64,000 nt of DNA, taken from positions 3,472,001 to 3,536,000 of the forward strand of contig NZ_CP042433.1 in assembly GCF_007970805.1 (NCBI RefSeq), given 5' to 3'. The number at the start of each line of letters is the position of its first letter. Position 1 is the stretch's first letter. This document shows positions 60,825-64,000 of this stretch, in pieces. The DNA is from Flavisolibacter ginsenosidimutans. Its GTDB lineage: Bacteria > Bacteroidota > Bacteroidia > Chitinophagales > Chitinophagaceae. The translations under genes were made by a program, and so were the position numbers. The notes beneath the pieces were generated by a model that searched no databases, was not told where the DNA came from, and saw only the letters and a list, made by a program, of their open reading frames with translations.

Positions 60825-60842
60825 CTCCTAAAATTTTGCGTC

Positions 60843-62486
60843 ATGAATCGAATAAAAATTAGTGTATTGATCTTTTTATGCGTTGCGTTGCTGGGCTCGT
60901 GTAAAAAATCATTAGACATAAAAAACCCCAATCAACCAACACCCGAAAGTGCCAACACCGAATCCGGTATAGAAGCCTTGGCACAAGGCGGTGTTTACAT
61001 CAATGGCTTTAGAGATTTAAAATACGGCGACGGTGTCTTCGGTCTTTATTGGTCCGGCGCCATGGCTTTCCACGAGCTGATGGCCGACGTTATTCAGGCT
61101 GAAGCCGCCAATTCTTTCCTGAATCAAATCGGGGTACCGAATAAAGTCATCTTAAGCAGCGGCCAAGTGCTGCTGAATCCTAACGCACCCAACCGCCAGA
61201 TTGATTTGGTGCGTGCAGTGAACATCAATTCCAACCAGGGCAGCAATTTCACGTACTACGAGTGGGCCTACATGTACGCCATGAACAACGCGATGAACAC
61301 GGTTTTGAGCATTGTTGACAAAGTGCCGTTCACCGGCAATGCGGCTTCTAAGAAAGCCGCCATCATTGCGTGGGCACATTTCTGGAAGGGCTATGCTTAC
61401 AGTCGTATTGGTTCAATCTATTACGCGGGATTGATTGTAAATACCCCGAACGAAACCAACGGCAACTACGTTACAAAAGAACAAATGATAACGGCCGCAA
61501 ACAGTGAATACGATCAGGCAGCAACTGCGTTAAGTTCGGTTACCAGCGCCAGTGATTATTCAACCGTATTGACGGCTCTCATTCCCCAATTTAACCGCGT
61601 TGGAAATGGAGGCGTTCTCACCGCAGATCAGTGGAAGCACACCATCAATACGTTAAAGGCAAGAAACATTCTGGTTAACAAAACCGTTTCGCAAATGACG
61701 GCAGCCGATTGGAACCAGATTCTCACGCTGACTTCAAACGGCATCACATCTACCGATAAAATTTTCACGGGACGCTCCAACGCCAACGGTGATTTCCTGG
61801 CTTCTTCGGGCAGCGGCACTGTTTCAGGACGAACGCAATCCAATGCCATCGGCGGCAATACGTACAAAGTGAGTGAACGGTGGGTACAAGATTTCAAGCC
61901 CGGCGATAAACGCAAAGACAATAATTTAAAGCAGGGCAGCCCGTGGATTGGCAACGTTGACCGCGGACAGGCATTTAACACACGCTGGACTTTGGTAAAC
62001 GGCGGTAACGGTTTGCCTGGTGTAAAAGTGTATGCCAACACAGCGGTTGGTGCTTATGAATTGCCGTTGGCCGGTAGTTATGAGGAGAATGAATTGATGA
62101 AGGCCGAAGCATTGATTTACACAAGCCAAATAAATCAAGGACTGCAAAGCATTGACGCCGTTCGTACGTATCAAGGTGCAGGTTTGGCACCGGTAGCAGG
62201 AACGGGCCTGACGCAGGCACAAGCCGTAGCGGAATTGCGAAGCGAAAGAAGAGTAGCGCTTCCTTTCCTTGGCCTTTCCTTTTATGATGCCCGCCGTTGG
62301 GGACGCATTTATCCAATTGCGCAAGGCGGCGGCAGAACGCCTGCGGTGGTTGTAAAAAATGACGGCAGTGTTGACAACAACGCGACCATCGAGTATGACT
62401 TTTTGGACTATTGGGATGTTCCCGACAATGAGTTAGCCTACAATCCTGCGGCTACCGGAAGCGCACCGACAAAAAACCCGAAATAA
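60843..62486 (+). CDS. SusD/RagB family substrate-binding lipoprotein
   Basis: 547 residues. Lipoprotein signal with Cys20 (VALLGSCKKSLD). The TPR-like helical fold is seen in ASKKAAIIAWAHFWKGYAYSRIGSIYY (in parts), and the C-terminal half has ELRSERRVALPFLGLSFYDARRWGR (in parts), typical of SusD. It is the lid over the SusC barrel and binds the nutrient at the cell surface. 18 bases after susC, then a strong terminator, so the pair forms an operon. Confidence 0.94.
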   Translation: MNRIKISVLIFLCVALLGSCKKSLDIKNPNQPTPESANTESGIEALAQGGVYINGFRDLKYGDGVFGLYWSGAMAFHELMADVIQAEAANSFLNQIGVPNKVILSSGQVLLNPNAPNRQIDLVRAVNINSNQGSNFTYYEWAYMYAMNNAMNTVLSIVDKVPFTGNAASKKAAIIAWAHFWKGYAYSRIGSIYYAGLIVNTPNETNGNYVTKEQMITAANSEYDQAATALSSVTSASDYSTVLTALIPQFNRVGNGGVLTADQWKHTINTLKARNILVNKTVSQMTAADWNQILTLTSNGITSTDKIFTGRSNANGDFLASSGSGTVSGRTQSNAIGGNTYKVSERWVQDFKPGDKRKDNNLKQGSPWIGNVDRGQAFNTRWTLVNGGNGLPGVKVYANTAVGAYELPLAGSYEENELMKAEALIYTSQINQGLQSIDAVRTYQGAGLAPVAGTGLTQAQAVAELRSERRVALPFLGLSFYDARRWGRIYPIAQGGGRTPAVVVKNDGSVDNNATIEYDFLDYWDVPDNELAYNPAATGSAPTKNPK

Positions 62487-62503
62487 CAATCGTTCTTTAA
62501 AAC

Positions 62504-62531
62504 AAAAACCCCGAATCACTTCGGGGTTTTT
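62504..62531. terminator. Bidirectional terminator
   Basis: AAAAACCCCGAA (62504-62515) pairs with TTCGGGGTTTTT (62520-62531) around a TCAC loop. It separates the convergent susD and ribonuclease genes. Confidence 0.9.
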
Positions 62532-62548
62532 TATTTGGCAAGCAATCG

Positions 62549-64000
62549 TCAGAGCTTTATTTCATCACCGTTGGCATCAAAAAATTTAAACTCGGTGAGG
62601 TGGTAACCTGTATCGGGAGTAACGGTAATCTTCGGACCGTATTTCTTTTTCCACTTGGCCGCTTTGTTGTTCCAAAACCAGCCCTTCGTCAGGTAAGCGT
62701 GAAGAATGGGATGTGTAACAATTGTGAGTGCTTTGTGGTTGTGCGTGGCGAGATAAGCGATGTTCTTTTCCATTTCGTCTTCCAGCAAAAGCGTGGACGA
62801 AATCTTCCCGGTTCCGTTGCAGGTTGGGCAAACTTCCTGGGTTTGAATGTTCATCTCCGGCTTCATGCGTTGCCTTGTAATTTGCATGAGGCCAAATTTG
62901 GAGATGGGCAATACGGCGTGTTTGGCCCGGTCGGTTTGCATAAAACCGTCCATCGCTTCCAGCAATTTCTTTTTGTGCTCCGGAAGCTTCATGTCAATAA
63001 AGTCAACGACGATGATGCCGCCAATGTCACGCAGGCGAAGCTGCCGGGCAATTTCTTCCGCCGCCTCCAGATTCGTTTCCAGAGCGTTTATTTCCTGGTT
63101 GTTGCCCACGCTTTTGTAGCCACTGTTCACATCAATCACGTGCAGGGCTTCCGTGTGTTCGATGATGATGTAGGCGCCGCTTTGCAGATTTACCGTTTTA
63201 CCAAAAGACCCTTTGATTTGCTTCGTTACGCCAAAAGCGTCAAATACCGGCGAACCGTTTTGATGAAATTGAACAATCTCCGCTTTCTCCGGCGCTACTT
63301 TCTGAATGTAGTTTTTGGATTCGGTGTAGATGTTTTTGTCGTTGGTAACGATTTTGTTGAAGTCTTCGTTCAACAGATCACGCAAGATGGAAGCCGTTTT
63401 TGTCTGCTCACTTAAAATTTTCGTGGGCGGAACCGCACCGCGTAAATTATTTTGGATAGAAGCCCACATAGCCGCCAATTCCGAAAGGTCTTCGTGCAGT
63501 TCGGCGGTGTTTTTTCCTTCGGCGGCGGTGCGTACAATCACGCCAAAATTTTTCGGCTTGATGGATTCAACAATGCGTTGTAACCGCTTTCTTTCTTCCG
63601 ACGAATGAATCTTGCGCGAAACTGCAACGATGTCGTTAAAAGGCGTTAGCACCACAAAGCGTCCGGGCAAAGAAATTTCGCAACTCAGTCGCGGACCTTT
63701 GGCGGCAATAGGCTCTTTTAAAATTTGTACGAGGATGTTGGGCTTGCCGTTCAGGACTTCGTTAATCTTCCCGGTCTTGACGATTTCCGGCTCTACGGAA
63801 AAAGTAGCGAAATCAAGCCCACCGGGTGTTTTGTCGTTGATGGCAAGCTGGGTGAATTTTAGCAGCGAACGGGCATAAGGACTTAAATCGGTATAATGTA
63901 GAAAGGCATCTTTCTCATAACCTACATCTACAAAAGCGGCGTTCAGGCCGGGGATGAGTTTTTTTACTTTTCCCAGATACAAATCACCAACGGCAAAACG
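62549..64000 (-). CDS. rng: Ribonuclease E/G family protein, 5' end beyond the right edge
   Basis: At least 483 residues; the frame is still open at the window edge, coding RFAVGDLYLGKVKKLIPG, the S1-like RNA-binding start, so the true start lies outside. Features: VGYEKDAFLHYTDL (S1), GKTVNLQSGAYIIIEHTEALHVIDVNSG in parts, with the catalytic Asp in VIDVNSG, and later RDIGGIIVVDFIDM. CPTCNGTGK is the zinc-link. It cuts single-stranded RNA in rRNA maturation and mRNA decay. The C-terminus matches RNase G rather than the long RNase E. A long CAA codon at 63980-63982 is not a true start. Confidence 0.93.
   Translation of the reverse strand, partial: RFAVGDLYLGKVKKLIPGLNAAFVDVGYEKDAFLHYTDLSPYARSLLKFTQLAINDKTPGGLDFATFSVEPEIVKTGKINEVLNGKPNILVQILKEPIAAKGPRLSCEISLPGRFVVLTPFNDIVAVSRKIHSSEERKRLQRIVESIKPKNFGVIVRTAAEGKNTAELHEDLSELAAMWASIQNNLRGAVPPTKILSEQTKTASILRDLLNEDFNKIVTNDKNIYTESKNYIQKVAPEKAEIVQFHQNGSPVFDAFGVTKQIKGSFGKTVNLQSGAYIIIEHTEALHVIDVNSGYKSVGNNQEINALETNLEAAEEIARQLRLRDIGGIIVVDFIDMKLPEHKKKLLEAMDGFMQTDRAKHAVLPISKFGLMQITRQRMKPEMNIQTQEVCPTCNGTGKISSTLLLEDEMEKNIAYLATHNHKALTIVTHPILHAYLTKGWFWNNKAAKWKKKYGPKITVTPDTGYHLTEFKFFDANGDEIKL

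Noticed and set aside
1..64000. CRISPR array, tRNA, rRNA or prophage
   Set aside because: No regularly spaced direct repeats with spacers, no cloverleaf with a CCA end, and no phage or integrase genes were seen on either strand.

Overview
The window reads as a chromosomal segment of a Bacteroidota bacterium, most likely Chitinophagaceae-like. The evidence is a SusC/SusD pair, a protein with SprB-type repeats and a type IX secretion C-terminal domain, a fused LpxC-FabZ, many lipoproteins with Cys-Lys-Lys-type N-termini, and Bacteroidota-type promoters (TTG/TTTG, about 20 bases, TAnnTTTG). Most of it is ordinary core and accessory genome. I see no tRNA, rRNA, CRISPR array, transposase or phage gene.

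Layout. 0-6.6 kb: DUF2911 lipoprotein, asparagine synthetase, giant T9SS-exported protein. 6.6-11.6 kb: a minus-strand three-subunit molybdenum aldehyde oxidoreductase (PaoABC type, with Tat signal and extra Fe-S cysteines) plus a membrane di-haem cytochrome c. Upstream of it lies a promoter-to-terminator unit of about 300 nt with no ATG, a candidate non-coding RNA or attenuated leader. 12.4-17.4 kb: small proteins and an EamA-GNAT-BCAT operon divergent from a MocR regulator. 17.7-18.7 kb: a prokaryotic pentameric ligand-gated ion channel. 18.8-21.0 kb: an AT-rich island carrying a complete retron. 21.1-30.8 kb: a decayed gene copy, a PAS histidine kinase, acetyltransferase, small hydrophilic and membrane proteins, a luciferase-like oxidoreductase, PRC-barrel protein, DinB protein and PfkB kinase. 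30.9-42.5 kb: two adjacent drug-efflux systems (TolC-MFP-RND, and TolC-EmrA-EmrB), each with its own TetR repressor and palindromic operator. 42.6-45.5 kb: ABC ATPase, lpxA, lpxC-fabZ. 45.7-57.5 kb: AraC regulator, membrane protein, RNase III, RicT/PSP1, DNA polymerase III delta', glutathione peroxidase, beta-helix lipoprotein, ComF, RadA, YugP-type peptidase. 57.6-62.5 kb: SusC/SusD pair. The right edge cuts an RNase E/G gene.

The main discovery is the retron. A nucleoside-deoxyribosyltransferase-like effector closely resembling the Ec86 (Retron-Eco1) effector is followed by an msr-msd RNA that can be folded by eye, and then by an Ec86-type reverse transcriptase with YADD, VTG and a NAxxH-like NVDPH motif. 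The RNA's a1 arm overlaps the effector stop codon, and its a2 arm ends five bases before the RT start codon, so the RNA fills the whole gap between the two genes. The msr keeps the TGTTGTT stem-loop seen in Ec86. A perfect 40-nt palindrome downstream of the RT contains exact 8-base copies of both a1 and a2. The island is much more AT-rich than its neighbours and was probably acquired horizontally. It lies beside a degraded duplicate of a small gene whose intact copy is 1.5 kb downstream.
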